Positions 43,994 to 54,449 of a stretch of DNA of 64,000 nt are shown here, piece by piece. The stretch's first letter is position 1; each line of letters opens with the position of its first letter. The notes beneath the pieces are model-generated. The model saw nothing but the letters and a program-made list of their open reading frames with translations. It searched no databases and was not told the DNA's origin. The position numbers and the translations under genes were made by a program. The DNA is from Frondihabitans australicus (GTDB lineage: Bacteria > Actinomycetota > Actinomycetes > Actinomycetales > Microbacteriaceae): NCBI RefSeq assembly GCF_003634555.1, contig NZ_RBKS01000001.1:1798001-1862000 (forward strand), in the 5' to 3' direction.

Positions 43994-45564
43994 TTCCATC
44001 CGTCTTCTTCGGTGAGGGCGATCACGTCGCCGACGAGGGTGATCGAACCGGTGACGACCACGCCTCCGCTCTCGGCCTCGTCGGCCAGGTCGCGCGCGAT
44101 CCCGAGCGCCGAGACGATGTTCGGCTCGACGGTCACCCGATCGGGCCCCACGATACCGACTGCGACTGCGGCGAGGCTGTCGGCGTCGATCGCCCGCTCG
44201 GAGTCGGACTGCGTCACGACGAAGTGCTCGACGGCCGGCGCGAGGTTGCGGATGATGCCCGCGGCGTCCTTGTCGTCGAGCACCGCGAGCACGGCCACGA
44301 CGCGGTCGAACGAGAAGTACTCCCCCAGGGCGTCCGCCAGCGACCGCGCGCCGTGCGGATTGTGGGCCGCATCGACCAGGATCGTGGGGTCGTTCGCCAG
44401 AATCTGCAGTCGGCCGGGCGATGTCGCCGCACTCAGGCCGGCCGAGAGTATCTCGGGGTCGAGCGGCTGCGACCCGTTGCCGAGGAACGACTCGACGGCG
44501 GCGATCGCGACGGCGGCGTTCTCGGCCTGGTGACGGCCGAACAGGGGCAGGGCGAGGTCGTCGTAGCGCCCGGCGATGCCGCGCACGGAGATGACCTGGC
44601 CGCCCACGGCGACGTCCGACTTCAGGACCTCGAAGGCGCCGCGCTCGTCGCGCGGCCCCTCGAGCGCGAACGTCGACTCGGTGAGCTCGGCGGCGCGAAC
44701 CAGCTCGGCGAGCGCCTCGGGCGTCTGCTTCGCCGACACGACGGCGGCAGCGGGCTTGATGATGCCCGACTTCGTCTTCGCGATCGCGGCCACGGTCGAG
44801 CCGAGGCGCTTCGTGTGGTCAAGAGCGATCGGCGTGAAGACGGCGACCTGGCCGTCGGCGACGTTCGTGGAGTCCCACTCGCCGCCCATGCCGACCTCCA
44901 GCACGACCACGTCGACCGGGGCGTCGGCGAACGACGCGAAGGCGAGCACGGTCAGCGCCTCGAAGTAGGTGAGCGGCTGCTCGGCGGCGGCCGTGAGCTC
45001 GGTGTCGACCATGAGGAGGTAGGGCTGGATGTCGGCCCAGTTCGCGGCCAGCGCGGCGTCGGAGATCGGCCTGCCGTCGATGACGATCCGCTCGTTGACC
45101 TTCACCAGGTGCGGGCTGGTCATGAGGCCGGTGCGGAGGCCATAGGCGCGCAGGATGCTCTCGATCATGCGACTCGTCGACGTCTTGCCGTTCGTGCCGG
45201 TGATGTGGATCACGGGGTACGAGCGCTGCGGGTCGCCGAGCAGCTCGACGGCGCGGCGCGTGGCACCGAGCCGAGGCTGCGGGGCCTGCTCGCCGACGCG
45301 GGCGAGGAGCTCCTCCCACACCCGCTGGGCGGCCGCGGCGTCTTCGGGCGACGACTCGTCGAGCGGCTTGTCGTCGTCGCGGTCGTCGCGGTCGCGCTCG
45401 TCGTCGTCGCCGAGGGTCGGGAAGTCCGAGAGGTCGTCGCCGGCCGCGCCGAAGACGGCGGGCAGCGCGCCCGGGTCGACCGTCTCGTCCGACTCGTCGG
45501 CGTCGTCGAACGCGTCGTAGTCGTCGCCGTCGTAGTCGCCGGGGCGTCGGGGCGTGTCAGTCAT
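43990..45564 (-). CDS. folC: Dihydrofolate/folylpolyglutamate synthase
   Basis: FolC adds glutamates to folates (and may join dihydropteroate to glutamate). The 524-residue protein has the Mur-ligase fold: P-loop [13 protein letters not shown] (about 118-130), [23 protein letters not shown], and the C-terminal DAAHNPHGA. The first 75 residues are an Asp/Glu-rich disordered extension not found in typical FolC. It overlaps ileS by eight bases and DUF4233 by four, so the three genes are translated together. Confidence 0.94.
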   Translation of the reverse strand: MTDTPRRPGDYDGDDYDAFDDADESDETVDPGALPAVFGAAGDDLSDFPTLGDDDERDRDDRDDDKPLDESSPEDAAAAQRVWEELLARVGEQAPQPRLGATRRAVELLGDPQRSYPVIHITGTNGKTSTSRMIESILRAYGLRTGLMTSPHLVKVNERIVIDGRPISDAALAANWADIQPYLLMVDTELTAAAEQPLTYFEALTVLAFASFADAPVDVVVLEVGMGGEWDSTNVADGQVAVFTPIALDHTKRLGSTVAAIAKTKSGIIKPAAAVVSAKQTPEALAELVRAAELTESTFALEGPRDERGAFEVLKSDVAVGGQVISVRGIAGRYDDLALPLFGRHQAENAAVAIAAVESFLGNGSQPLDPEILSAGLSAATSPGRLQILANDPTILVDAAHNPHGARSLADALGEYFSFDRVVAVLAVLDDKDAAGIIRNLAPAVEHFVVTQSDSERAIDADSLAAVAVGIVGPDRVTVEPNIVSALGIARDLADEAESGGVVVTGSITLVGDVIALTEEDGWK

Positions 45565-48500
45565 GCTTGGCCACCTTCACAGTGATCGTGCCGCCGTCGC
45601 CCACGGGCACGGCGCCGTCGGGGGCCGACAGGTAGAGGTCGGTCTCGAGCGAGAGCGTGAGGGTCTCGCCCGTGATGAGGTCGCGGTGCGCCTCGACGGC
45701 GGCCTCGGAGACCGCGTCGACGCCGAGCGCCAGCCGGATCCGGTCGCTCACGTCGAGTCCGGCGTCGCGGCGGGCCTGCTGCACGGCGCGGATGACGTCG
45801 CGGGCGAGCCCCTCGGCTTCGAGCTCGGGTGTCGTCGCGGTGTCGAGCAGCACGAAACCGCCGTCGCCCACGAACGAGAGCGCGCCGGCCTCGTCGGCCA
45901 CGGTGAGCTCGAGCGTGAACTCGCCGGGCAGCAGCTCGACTCCACCGACGACCACGTTCTCGCCGCTGGGCTGCCAGTCGCCCTTCTTGGCGGCCGGGAT
46001 CACCTGCTGCACCTGCTTGCCGATCCTGGGCCCCGCGGCGCGCGCGTTGACGGTCAGCTTGCGGGCCACGCCGTACTCGCCGAGGCTCTCCTCGGTCAGG
46101 GTCGCGAGAGTGACCTTCTTGACGTTGAGCTCGTCGCGGAGGATCGCGGCGAACGGCTCGAGGGCCGCAGGATCCGCGGAGACCACCGTGAGCTCCGGCA
46201 GAGGCAGCCGCACTCGCCTGTTCGTCGCCTTCCGCAGCGCCAGCCCGGCCGACGCGACCTCGCGCACGGCGTCCATGGCGTCGACAAGCGCGTCGTCGGC
46301 GGGGAACGCCGAGGCGTCCGGCCAGTCCTCCAGGTGCACGCTGCGGCCGCCGGTGAGGCCCTTCCAGACCTCCTCGGCGACCAGCGGCGCGAGCGGGGCC
46401 GCGACGCGCGTCACGGTCTCGAGCACGGTGTAGAGCGTGTCGAAGGCGCGCGTGTCGGTGCCGGCCCAGAAGCGGTCGCGCGAGCGCCTCACGTACCAGT
46501 TGGTGAGGACGTCGGCGAAGTCGCGGAGCTTCGCGGTCGCGAGCGGCGAGTCGAGCGCCTCCAGGTCGGCGGCGACGTCGTCGATGAGGCGGCGCGTCTT
46601 GGCGAGGAGGTAGCGGTCGAGCACGTCGTCGGAGTCGGTGCGCCAGGTGGCTCGGTACCCCGAGGTGTCGCCTGCTCCTGCGGCCGCGTTCGAGTACAGC
46701 GTGAAGAAGTAGTACGTCGACCAGAGCGGAAGCAGGAACTGCCTCGTCGCTTCGCGGATGCCCTCCTCGGTGACGATGAGGTTGCCGCCGCGGATCACGG
46801 AGCTCGACATGAGGAACCAGCGCATCGCGTCGGCGCCGTCTCGGTCGAAGACCTCGTTGACGTTCGGGTAGTTGCGGAGGGACTTCGACATCTTCTGTCC
46901 GTCGGAGCCGAGCACGATGCCGTGGCTGATGACGTTCGAGAACGCCGGGCGGTCGAAGAGCGGCGTGGCGAGCGCGTGCATGACGTAGAACCAGCCGCGG
47001 GTCTGCCCGATGTACTCGACGATGAAGTCGGCGGGGTTGTGGCTGTCGAACCATTCGCGGTTCTCGAACGGGTAGTGCACCTGGGCGAACGGCATCGAGC
47101 CCGAGTCGAACCAGACGTCGAAGACATCCTCGATGCGGCGCATCGTCGACTTCCCCGTCGGGTCGTCGGGGTTCGGGCGGGTCAGGTCGTCGATGTACGG
47201 GCGGTGCAGGTCGGGCTGGCCGTCGGCGTTCAGCGGCAGCCGGCCGAAGTCGCGCTCGAGGTCGGCCAGCGAGCCGTAGACGTCGACCCTGGGATACGAC
47301 GGGTCGTCGCTCTTCCACACCGGGATCGGCGAGCCCCAGTAGCGGTTCCGCGACACCGACCAGTCGCGGGCGCCGGAGACCCACTTGCCGAACTGGCCGT
47401 CCTTGACGTTCTCGGGAACCCAGGTGATCTCCTGGTTCAGCTGCTCCATGCGGTCGCGGTAGTCGGTGACGCGCACGAACCAGCTCGAGACCGCCTTGTA
47501 GATCAGCGGGTTCCGGCACCGCCAGCAGTGCGGGTAGCTGTGCTCATAGCTGGCCTGGCGCAGGAGCCGGCCCTCGCTCCTCAGCTTCTGAGTCAGGGGC
47601 CGGTTCGCCTCGAACACCTGGAGCCCGGCGACCTCGCCGAACATCGGCAGGAACTTCGCGCCCTCGTCGACCGAGATGACCGTGGGGATGCCCGCCGCGG
47701 AGCAGACCGCCTGGTCGTCCTCGCCGTAGGCCGGCGCCTGGTGGACGATGCCGGTGCCCTCGCCGGTGGCGACGTAGTCGGCGACGAGGATCTGCCAGGC
47801 GTTCTCGGTGCCCCACTTCTCGGTGTCGGCGTAGAAGTCCCAGAGGCGGTCGTAGTCGACGCCGCGGAGGTCGGCGCCCGTGACCGAGCGCGACACGGCC
47901 GCGAGCGCCTCGTCGGCCGAGACGTAGCCGAGGTCCTTCGCGTAGGCGGCGATGGTGTCGGTCGCCAGGAGGTAGTCGGAGACGCCCTCCTCGGAGCCGT
48001 CGCCGGCGCCCTGCGGCCCGCTCGGCACGACGGAGTACTCGATGTCGGGGCCGACGGCGAGCGCGAGGTTGGTCGGCAGGGTCCAGGGCGTCGTGGTCCA
48101 GGCGAGGGCCTTCACGCCGGTGAGCCCCAGGGCCTCGGCTTTCTCGCCGACGAGGGGGAAGGTGACGGTGACCGTCTGATCCTGCCGCATCTTGTAGACG
48201 TCGTCGTCCATGCGCAGCTCGTGGTTCGACAGCGGCGTCTCGTCGTGCCAGCAGTACGGCAGCACGCGGAAGCCCTCGTAGGCGAGCCCCTTGTCGTGGA
48301 GCGTCTTGAACGCCCACAGCACGCTCTCCATGAACGTGATGTCGAGGGTCTTGTAGTCGTTCTCGAAGTCGACCCAGCGGGCCTGGCGGGTGACGTACTC
48401 CTGCCACTCCCCCGTGTACTCGAGGACGCTCTTGCGGGCGACCGCGTTGAACTCGGCGATGCCCATGTCGTCGATCTCGTGCTTCTCGGTGATGCCGAGC

Positions 48501-48805
48501 TGGCGCATCGCCTCGAGCTCGGCGGGCAGGCCGTGGGTGTCCCAGCCGAAGCGGCGGTGCACCTGCTTGCCGCGCATCGTCTGGAAGCGCGGGAACACGT
48601 CCTTCGCGTAGCCGGTGAGGAGGTGGCCGTAGTGCGGCAGGCCGTTGGCGAACGGCGGGCCGTCGTAGAAGACCCACTCGTCGCAGCCCTCGCGCTGCCG
48701 GACCGACTCGCGGAAGGTGTCGTCGCCCTTCCAGAAGGCGAGGATGCCCTTCTCGACGTCGGGGAAGCTCGGCGAGGCGGCGATGTCGCGGTACTGCGGT
48801 GCCAT
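45557..48805 (-). CDS. ileS: Isoleucyl-tRNA synthetase
   Basis: A 1082-residue class I synthetase: HIGH-type motif [16 protein letters not shown] (about 50-65), GWDTHGLP, the CP1 editing domain with [19 protein letters not shown] in [12 protein letters not shown] (about 637), and a long C-terminal part. The length and the HYGH/KMSKSL context fit the eukaryote-like type 2 IleS, which in other bacteria is associated with low sensitivity to mupirocin; no sensitivity can be claimed here. Expression is controlled by the T-box directly upstream. Confidence 0.96.
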   Translation of the reverse strand: MAPQYRDIAASPSFPDVEKGILAFWKGDDTFRESVRQREGCDEWVFYDGPPFANGLPHYGHLLTGYAKDVFPRFQTMRGKQVHRRFGWDTHGLPAELEAMRQLGITEKHEIDDMGIAEFNAVARKSVLEYTGEWQEYVTRQARWVDFENDYKTLDITFMESVLWAFKTLHDKGLAYEGFRVLPYCWHDETPLSNHELRMDDDVYKMRQDQTVTVTFPLVGEKAEALGLTGVKALAWTTTPWTLPTNLALAVGPDIEYSVVPSGPQGAGDGSEEGVSDYLLATDTIAAYAKDLGYVSADEALAAVSRSVTGADLRGVDYDRLWDFYADTEKWGTENAWQILVADYVATGEGTGIVHQAPAYGEDDQAVCSAAGIPTVISVDEGAKFLPMFGEVAGLQVFEANRPLTQKLRSEGRLLRQASYEHSYPHCWRCRNPLIYKAVSSWFVRVTDYRDRMEQLNQEITWVPENVKDGQFGKWVSGARDWSVSRNRYWGSPIPVWKSDDPSYPRVDVYGSLADLERDFGRLPLNADGQPDLHRPYIDDLTRPNPDDPTGKSTMRRIEDVFDVWFDSGSMPFAQVHYPFENREWFDSHNPADFIVEYIGQTRGWFYVMHALATPLFDRPAFSNVISHGIVLGSDGQKMSKSLRNYPNVNEVFDRDGADAMRWFLMSSSVIRGGNLIVTEEGIREATRQFLLPLWSTYYFFTLYSNAAAGAGDTSGYRATWRTDSDDVLDRYLLAKTRRLIDDVAADLEALDSPLATAKLRDFADVLTNWYVRRSRDRFWAGTDTRAFDTLYTVLETVTRVAAPLAPLVAEEVWKGLTGGRSVHLEDWPDASAFPADDALVDAMDAVREVASAGLALRKATNRRVRLPLPELTVVSADPAALEPFAAILRDELNVKKVTLATLTEESLGEYGVARKLTVNARAAGPRIGKQVQQVIPAAKKGDWQPSGENVVVGGVELLPGEFTLELTVADEAGALSFVGDGGFVLLDTATTPELEAEGLARDVIRAVQQARRDAGLDVSDRIRLALGVDAVSEAAVEAHRDLITGETLTLSLETDLYLSAPDGAVPVGDGGTITVKVAKHD

Positions 48806-49035
48806 GTCAACTCCAGTGCAGATGCTCGTGCACGAGGACGCCGGGCGAATGTCTTCGCTCGTCGCGGTACCACCCCGCTTGCCGGGTGCGCCGTGGCGCC
48901 GCCGACCTCTCGCTCTGCGGCTATGACGGGCCTGCCCCGCTCGGTTCTAGTGACCGGCCGTCGCCTCGGCCGGGGCCGGGACGCGCGGACGGCGTTCTTC
49001 CGAGTGCTCCCCGGTGATGGCCGGATCGACGCACC
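48806..49035 (-). ncRNA. T-box riboswitch of ileS (translational, actinobacterial type)
   Basis: On the minus strand the leader starts near GATCCGGCCATCACCGGGG, with the Ile specifier ATC at plus 49016-49018, followed by CACTCGGAAGAACG of stem I. It ends with the T-box core GGGGTGGTACCGCG (plus 48863-48876), whose TGGT pairs with the ACCA end of uncharged tRNA-Ile. There is no terminator hairpin with a T-tract before the start codon. The downstream segment can pair with the ribosome binding region, as in the known translational ileS T-boxes of actinobacteria. A weak -10, TAACAT (plus 49039-49044), lies just upstream. Confidence 0.92.
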
Positions 49036-49107
49036 ACCATGTTACCCGGACGTGAACGGACTCGCCGCCGCCCATCACGATCGCCCGGCGGGGGCCACAC
49101 TGGACGG

Positions 49108-50091
49108 ATGACGTCTGACGCCCCCTCCGCTCCTCCGGCGGAGAGCACTCTCACCGTCCTCATCGCGCTCGGGGCGAACCTGCTCGTCGCCATCGCGAAG
49201 ACGATCGCGTCGCTGCTCACCGGCTCGGCGTCGATGATCGCCGAGTCCGCCCACTCGTGGGCCGACACGGGCAACGAGATCTTCCTCTGGATCGCCGAGC
49301 GCCGCGGGTCGCGCACGCGCGACGACGCCCACCCCCTCGGCTACGGCAAAGAGACCTACGTGTGGTCGATGTTCGCGGCGTTCGGCCTCTTCACGGTCGG
49401 CGCCGTCGTGTCGATCTTCAACGGCGTGAGCGAGCTGACGTCGACGAAGCCCGACACCGACTACGTCGTCAACTACGTGGTGCTCGGGGTCTCCGCGATC
49501 CTCGAGGGCACGTCGTTCCTGCAGGCGCTGCGGCAGGCGCGGGGTGCCGCGACGAAGCGCAGGATCCCGGTGCTGCGCCACGTGCTCGACTCGTCGAACC
49601 CGACCCTCCGCGCCGTGTTCTTCGAGGACTCGGGCGCTCTGATCGGGCTTCTGTTGGCGTTCCTCGGGATCCTGCTGCACCAGCTCACCGGCTCGGCGAT
49701 CTTCGACGCGCTCGGCTCGATCGCGGTCGGCGTGCTGCTCGGGTGCGTGGCGGTCGTGCTCATCGACCGCAACCGCCGCTTCCTCGTCGGGGAGAGCCCG
49801 ACGCCCGAGGTCGAGTCGGCGGTGCTGCGCAGGATCCTGGAGCACCCGAAGGTCTCGCGGGTCACCTACCTGCACACCGAGTTCCTCGGCCCCGGGCGCC
49901 TCTACCTCGTGGCGGCGATCGACCTCGTCGGCAACGAGGACGAAGAGCACGTCGCCGTCGCCCTGCGCCGGGTCGAGGCCGACATCGAACTGAACGCGAA
50001 CGTCGAGGAGGCCGTGCTCACGCTGGCGACGCCCGACGAGGCGAGCCTTCAGCCCACCACGCCGGACGCCCCGCGCGAGGCTCTGGGCTAG
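49108..50091 (+). CDS. Cation diffusion facilitator (CDF) metal exporter
   Basis: A 327-residue CDF transporter with about six helices. The metal site motif is present in helix 2 (ESAHSWADTGNE) and again in helix 5 (FFEDSGALIGL). The C-terminal cytosolic domain (about 215-305) is of the usual size. Members exchange Zn, Co, Fe or Mn for protons; the metal is not clear. ATG 49108 has CACACT six bases upstream (weak leaderless -10). The final codon overlaps the stop of the convergent surface-protein gene in a shared CTAG. Confidence 0.9.
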   Translation: MTSDAPSAPPAESTLTVLIALGANLLVAIAKTIASLLTGSASMIAESAHSWADTGNEIFLWIAERRGSRTRDDAHPLGYGKETYVWSMFAAFGLFTVGAVVSIFNGVSELTSTKPDTDYVVNYVVLGVSAILEGTSFLQALRQARGAATKRRIPVLRHVLDSSNPTLRAVFFEDSGALIGLLLAFLGILLHQLTGSAIFDALGSIAVGVLLGCVAVVLIDRNRRFLVGESPTPEVESAVLRRILEHPKVSRVTYLHTEFLGPGRLYLVAAIDLVGNEDEEHVAVALRRVEADIELNANVEEAVLTLATPDEASLQPTTPDAPREALG

Positions 50092-51929
50092 TCCTCCGCC
50101 GGCGTCGCGACAGCGGCCGCCGCACGACGACGACGCGAGAAGAGCATCATCGCGCCTCCCGCGACGATGGCCGCGAGGCCGCCGAGACCGATCGCGGTCG
50201 AGTGCTGCGAGCCGGTGAAGGCGAGCTCGGGGCCCGTGGCCGCGGGCGCGACGGCCGGGTCACCGGTGAGGTGGACGAGGATGTCGGGGCCGGCGACCGA
50301 GTAGTGAGCCGACTGGTCGACGGCGAAGGCCGTGACGATGTACTCGCCGGGCTTCCGCGACAGGGTGGTCGACCACGTGCCGTCGGCCTTGACCACGATC
50401 GAGCCGTCGTCGGCGGGCAGCGACGCGGTGGCCGCCGGGTCGCCCGACGAGCCGCCCGTGGTCTTCACGGCCGGGACCGCCGGGGTGTTCGACACGGGCG
50501 GGAGCGGAGTCTGCCCGTTCTGGAAGCCCTCGAAGAACGACGGGTAGAGGTCGCCGAAGTAGCTGAGGGCGATGTCGCCGTCCTCGCCGTAGAGCACGAT
50601 GTCGTCGCCGGGGGTGCCGGTGCCCGAGACCGTGAAGTCGACGAGGCCGGGCTTCGCGGCGTCGGCACGGCCGACCACCGGGATGCCGATCTGGGCGATG
50701 GTCGGATCGATCGACTCGTCACCGTCGTCACCCGAGGCGACTCCCAGACCGCCCACGCCGGAGGCCGCGGCCGCCTTCAGACGCGAGCCCTTCGTGGCGA
50801 GGTCGGTGTGGCGCACCTTCGCGGCAGCGGTCTTGGCCGACTGAGTGCGTGCGGGGTGCGTGATCTCCTGCTGGATGGACGCGCGGGTCGTGTCGAAGGC
50901 GCTGAGGAACGACCCGTCGCCGTACGAGGGCTGGCTGATGAGCGGCGGGGCGACCGTCCCGGCCTTCTCGTCGAAGGTCGTCTGGACGGTGTTCGACGGG
51001 TCCGACTCGACCGAGGTCTCGTCGCCCTGCTCGTTGAGAGTCGTCTGCACGGCCGACATCGTCCACGTGCCGAAGTCGGGCACGTCGGCCTCGACCGTCC
51101 ACGTGCCGTCGACCGCGACCGTCGAGCCGTCGAACGAGAAGCTCGACGACGTGTCGCCCTGGTCGTCCGTCTGGTCGAACTCGATGCCGATGCTGTCGCC
51201 CGGCTGGCCCGTGCCCGACACCTCGACGACGTCCATCGGAGCGTCGAAGAACGGTGCGTAGGTCGTCTCGTACACGACGGTGCCCGTGGGGCTCGTGATC
51301 GTCGGCGTGGGGCTCTGGGGCGCGTCGAAGACGACCTCGAAGTCGTCCTCCGTGAGGTCCTTCTTGCCGGAGGTGCCGTACACGCTGATGAACTGGTCGT
51401 ACCCGTCGTCGGCGGTGAACGTGACCGGGATCGAGAACGTCGTCGCGGTCGTCGTCGTGTGGGCGACGACGTCGCCGTCGGAGTCGGTGACCTCGAGCTT
51501 CGAGCCGACCGGAGCGGTGCCCTCGATCGTGAAGGTTCGCGGGCCGTGGATCGTCACGACGCCCGTGTCGTCGTCGGGCACGGGAGACGTGACGGTGAGG
51601 TCGGTCGGGGCCGCGGCGGCCACGCGAGACACGGGCGCGGGCGGCGTGGCCTGAGTGGGGGCAGGAGCCGAGGGTGCGGCCGGCGACGCCGGCGCGGTAG
51701 CCGGGTCGGTCGCCCCCTGGCCGTCCGAGACGGCGCCGTCGGTCGGCGTCGACGCGGTGGCCGCCGGGTCGGCCGGAGCCGTCGCGGTCGTCGACGAGTC
51801 CGCCGGTGCGGAGTCGGCGAGCGCCGGCGACGCCGCGAGCGCGGTGCCGCCGAGGCCGATGAGGAGGGTCGCGGGGACGGCGACGGCCGTCCGGAAGGCA
51901 GAGGCCTTCCGCTTCGAGAATGCGTTCAC
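50088..51929 (-). CDS. Secreted Ig-like surface protein with LAFTG sorting signal
   Basis: A 613-residue exported protein: signal peptide (about 1-38), Ala/Pro/Thr-rich spacer (40-105), then beta-rich segments that look like Ig/bacterial adhesin modules (FTIEGTAPVGSKLEVTDSDG and two later GTGxPGDxI copies near 225 and 440), and a C-terminal LAFTGSQHS, hydrophobic helix and RRRRAAAA tail. The LAxTG signal points to a class E sortase. It is probably a wall-anchored adhesin or structural protein; it shows no enzyme motif. It is the second LAxTG protein in the window. Confidence 0.82.
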   Translation of the reverse strand: MNAFSKRKASAFRTAVAVPATLLIGLGGTALAASPALADSAPADSSTTATAPADPAATASTPTDGAVSDGQGATDPATAPASPAAPSAPAPTQATPPAPVSRVAAAAPTDLTVTSPVPDDDTGVVTIHGPRTFTIEGTAPVGSKLEVTDSDGDVVAHTTTTATTFSIPVTFTADDGYDQFISVYGTSGKKDLTEDDFEVVFDAPQSPTPTITSPTGTVVYETTYAPFFDAPMDVVEVSGTGQPGDSIGIEFDQTDDQGDTSSSFSFDGSTVAVDGTWTVEADVPDFGTWTMSAVQTTLNEQGDETSVESDPSNTVQTTFDEKAGTVAPPLISQPSYGDGSFLSAFDTTRASIQQEITHPARTQSAKTAAAKVRHTDLATKGSRLKAAAASGVGGLGVASGDDGDESIDPTIAQIGIPVVGRADAAKPGLVDFTVSGTGTPGDDIVLYGEDGDIALSYFGDLYPSFFEGFQNGQTPLPPVSNTPAVPAVKTTGGSSGDPAATASLPADDGSIVVKADGTWSTTLSRKPGEYIVTAFAVDQSAHYSVAGPDILVHLTGDPAVAPAATGPELAFTGSQHSTAIGLGGLAAIVAGGAMMLFSRRRRAAAAVATPAED

Positions 51930-52102
51930 AGGTCGTGCTTTCGGGCGTGGATCGGATCTGCGAACGTTCGCCCTGACCCACCCCCCAGGCGACGTGCACC
52001 CGGCGGTGATCGCGTCGGGTGGGGAGACCCTAACATCCTGCGCCCAGGTTTCTTGTACCCCGACCGGGGCTCTTTTCGACAGGTGTCAGAGGTCGGTGCC
52101 GG
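51930..52102. other. Spacer upstream of the LAFTG protein gene
   Basis: No gene was seen. The stretch near 52050-52075 has a small CCCCG/CGGGG dyad followed by CTCTTTT on the plus strand, but no plus-strand gene ends there, so a terminator role is doubtful. The minus-strand promoter of the surface-protein gene must lie here. Confidence 0.35.
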
Positions 52103-52720
52103 TCACTCCCCGAGCGCGGCGGCGAGACCTCGGGCGACGGGCGCCACGGCCGGCTCCACGGAGGCGACCAGCGGGCCGCGGCCGATGCCCGCTCGGGCCC
52201 AGGAGACCACGGCCGCGCCCGCGGCGGCGAGGAGCGTCGAGGAGACGACCTGCGGCCAGACGTCGTCGGGGCGTTCCCCGCGCCGCTGTGCGACGTAGGC
52301 GGCGACGAGCTGGTGCTGGGCCACGAAGCGGGCCGCGCCGGAGGCGACGAGGTCGTCTCCGAGGCGCATCGCCTCGGCCTGCGTGAGCGCCCACGGGACG
52401 CGCTCGTCGTCGTGCGCGCGCGCCACGTCGACGAGGGCGGCTTGGACCGACGCGACGACGGGCAGCTCGCGGACGGCCGGCGATCGAAGCGCCTCGGGGA
52501 GCCGGGCGAGGCTCGCGTCGAGGTCGAGCCAGAGGAGGTCGGCCTTGCCGGCGAAGTAGTTGAAGAACGTGGCACGGCTGACACCGGCGCGCTGGGCGAT
52601 CTGGTCGACGGTCGTGCCCGCGTAGCCGTTCTCGAGGAAGAGCTCGCTGGCGGCGTCGGCGAGGATCTCGGCCGACGACCGTCGGGGCCGCCCGCTGCGT
52701 CCGGCTGGAGTGGAGGTCAC
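52103..52720 (-). CDS. TetR family regulator, divergent from a peptide/nickel ABC importer
   Basis: A 205-residue TetR protein: ILADAASELFLENGYAGTTV and then QRAGVSRATFFNYFAGKADL form the helix-turn-helix, followed by a helical ligand domain. The GTG start at 52720 is supported by CACAAT (52727-52732) six bases upstream. It faces the ABC binding-protein gene across 66 bases and probably controls that operon. Codon use is like its neighbours. Confidence 0.88.
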   Translation of the reverse strand: MTSTPAGRSGRPRRSSAEILADAASELFLENGYAGTTVDQIAQRAGVSRATFFNYFAGKADLLWLDLDASLARLPEALRSPAVRELPVVASVQAALVDVARAHDDERVPWALTQAEAMRLGDDLVASGAARFVAQHQLVAAYVAQRRGERPDDVWPQVVSSTLLAAAGAAVVSWARAGIGRGPLVASVEPAVAPVARGLAAALGE

Positions 52721-52786
52721 GACATCATTGTGCCCGTAGACTCGAGGGGCACTTCCTGCACTCGGTACAGATATCTCCGGAGTTCC

Positions 52787-54433
52787 ATGCGCACCCGCCT
52801 CCTGCCCCTCGTCGCTCTCGCGGCGGCCTCCGCCCTCGTCCTCGCGGGCTGCACCTCGGGCGGTGGCACGGCGACCGACGACGCGTCGGCGACGCCCGTC
52901 CGTGGCGGCACTCTCACCTATGCCACCGGCGACGCCGAGCCCACCTGCCTCGACCCGCACGTCGGCGGCAACTACCCGCAGGCCCTCGTCGCCTCGCAGT
53001 ACCTCGAAGAGCTCGTCTCGAAGGACAGTCACGGCGACATCATCCCGTGGCTCGCGACGTCCTGGAAGCAGTCCGACGACGGCCTGAGCTGGACCTTCAC
53101 GCTCAAGAAGGGCGTGAAGTTCACCGACGGCACGCCCTTCGACGCCGCGGCCGTGGTCGCGAACATGAACGCGGTGCAGGATCCCAAGACCCTCTCGTCG
53201 ACGGGCTACCTCGCGCTCGGCAAGGTGAAGAAGACCGTCGCCGTCGATACCGACACCGTGCGCTTCGAGCTGAGCCAGCCCGACAGCGACCTGCTCGACT
53301 CGCTCACCCAGCCCTGGCTCGCGATCGAGTCGCCGACCGCCCTGAAGCGGCCGATGGCCACGAACTGCGTCTCGCCCGTGGGCACCGGCCCGTTCGAGGT
53401 GACGAAGTGGGTGAAGCAGTCGGCGATCACGATGGTGCGGAACCCGCACTACACCTCCCCCGTCCAGGACGCCGCGCACACCGGCGAGGCCTACCTGTCG
53501 AAGATCGTCTGGCGCTTCATCCCCGACTCGGCGTCGCGGTACGCGGCCCTGCAGTCGGGCGACGTGCAGGTCACCGACAACGCGCAGCCCGACGAGCTCG
53601 TCGCCGCGGCCAAGGGCCAGACGATCAAGGCGATCGACGCTCCGCGCCCCGGCGCCTCCGACCGCATCGAGCTGAACTCGTCACAGGCCCCGTTCGACGA
53701 CGAGCGGGTGAGGCAGGCCTTCATCACCGGCGTCGACGTCAACGCCGGCATCAAGACCCTGTTCTTCGGCACGGCGAAGCGCTCGTACTCGCTGCTGTCG
53801 AGCGTCGAGCAGGACTCCTACAGCGACAAGGCCCTGTTCACGGTGAACACCGCCAAGGCCGAGAAGCTGCTCGACGCCGCCGGTTGGTCGCAGAAGAACT
53901 CGCAGGGCTACCGCGTGAAGGACGGAAAGCAGCTCACCGTCCGCTTCCCGGTCTCGACGAATCAGTCGATCCCCGCCGAGCGCGCCCTGTTCGAGCAGAT
54001 CCAGGAGCAGGCGAAGAAGCTCGGCTTCGACGTCGAGATCAGCCAGCTCGACCTCTCGAGCTGGTACACGGCCCTCGCGAAGCACCAGTATGAGCTGGTC
54101 GACGCGCCCTACACGAAGGTCGGCCCGGGCGTGCTCGACATCCTGTACGACTCGTCCGGCATCACCCCTGCGCCCAGCGGCTACTTCGCCAACAACGCCC
54201 AGGTCGACATCCCGTCGCTCGACGCCACCCTGCGGAAGGCCGGTCAGGAGTCCGACCCGTCGACCCGCCAAGACCTCTACGACCAGGCGCAGAAGACGAT
54301 CCTCGAGGGCTACTACGTGCTGCCGCTCTACGACCAGCAGAACCACTTCCTCTACCGCACGACGGTCCACGGCCTGCGCGCCTTCCCGTCGGTGTCGACG
54401 CCGTCGCTCTACGACGTGTGGCTGTCGAAGTGA
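52787..54433 (+). CDS. ABC transporter solute-binding lipoprotein (family 5, peptide/nickel type)
   Basis: A 548-residue lipoprotein: signal peptide with lipobox LVLAGC and the acylated Cys at 22, then an SBP_bac_5 domain (GGTLTYATGDAEPTCLDPH..., ATSWKQSDDGLSWTFTLKKG, FTDGTPFDAAAVV). It should capture oligopeptides, nickel chelates or similar solutes outside the membrane. GGAG lies six bases before ATG 52787. It is the first gene of the four-gene importer. Confidence 0.92.
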   Translation: MRTRLLPLVALAAASALVLAGCTSGGGTATDDASATPVRGGTLTYATGDAEPTCLDPHVGGNYPQALVASQYLEELVSKDSHGDIIPWLATSWKQSDDGLSWTFTLKKGVKFTDGTPFDAAAVVANMNAVQDPKTLSSTGYLALGKVKKTVAVDTDTVRFELSQPDSDLLDSLTQPWLAIESPTALKRPMATNCVSPVGTGPFEVTKWVKQSAITMVRNPHYTSPVQDAAHTGEAYLSKIVWRFIPDSASRYAALQSGDVQVTDNAQPDELVAAAKGQTIKAIDAPRPGASDRIELNSSQAPFDDERVRQAFITGVDVNAGIKTLFFGTAKRSYSLLSSVEQDSYSDKALFTVNTAKAEKLLDAAGWSQKNSQGYRVKDGKQLTVRFPVSTNQSIPAERALFEQIQEQAKKLGFDVEISQLDLSSWYTALAKHQYELVDAPYTKVGPGVLDILYDSSGITPAPSGYFANNAQVDIPSLDATLRKAGQESDPSTRQDLYDQAQKTILEGYYVLPLYDQQNHFLYRTTVHGLRAFPSVSTPSLYDVWLSK

Positions 54434-54449
54434 CGCTCCCCCGCCGACC

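Noticed and set aside
45554-49111. A 1185-residue open frame on the plus strand
   Set aside because: It is the antisense shadow of ileS and its T-box. The ileS motifs are unmistakable on the other strand.
52050-52075. Terminator with CTCTTTT on the plus strand
   Set aside because: No plus-strand gene ends upstream. Both flanking genes are on the minus strand.
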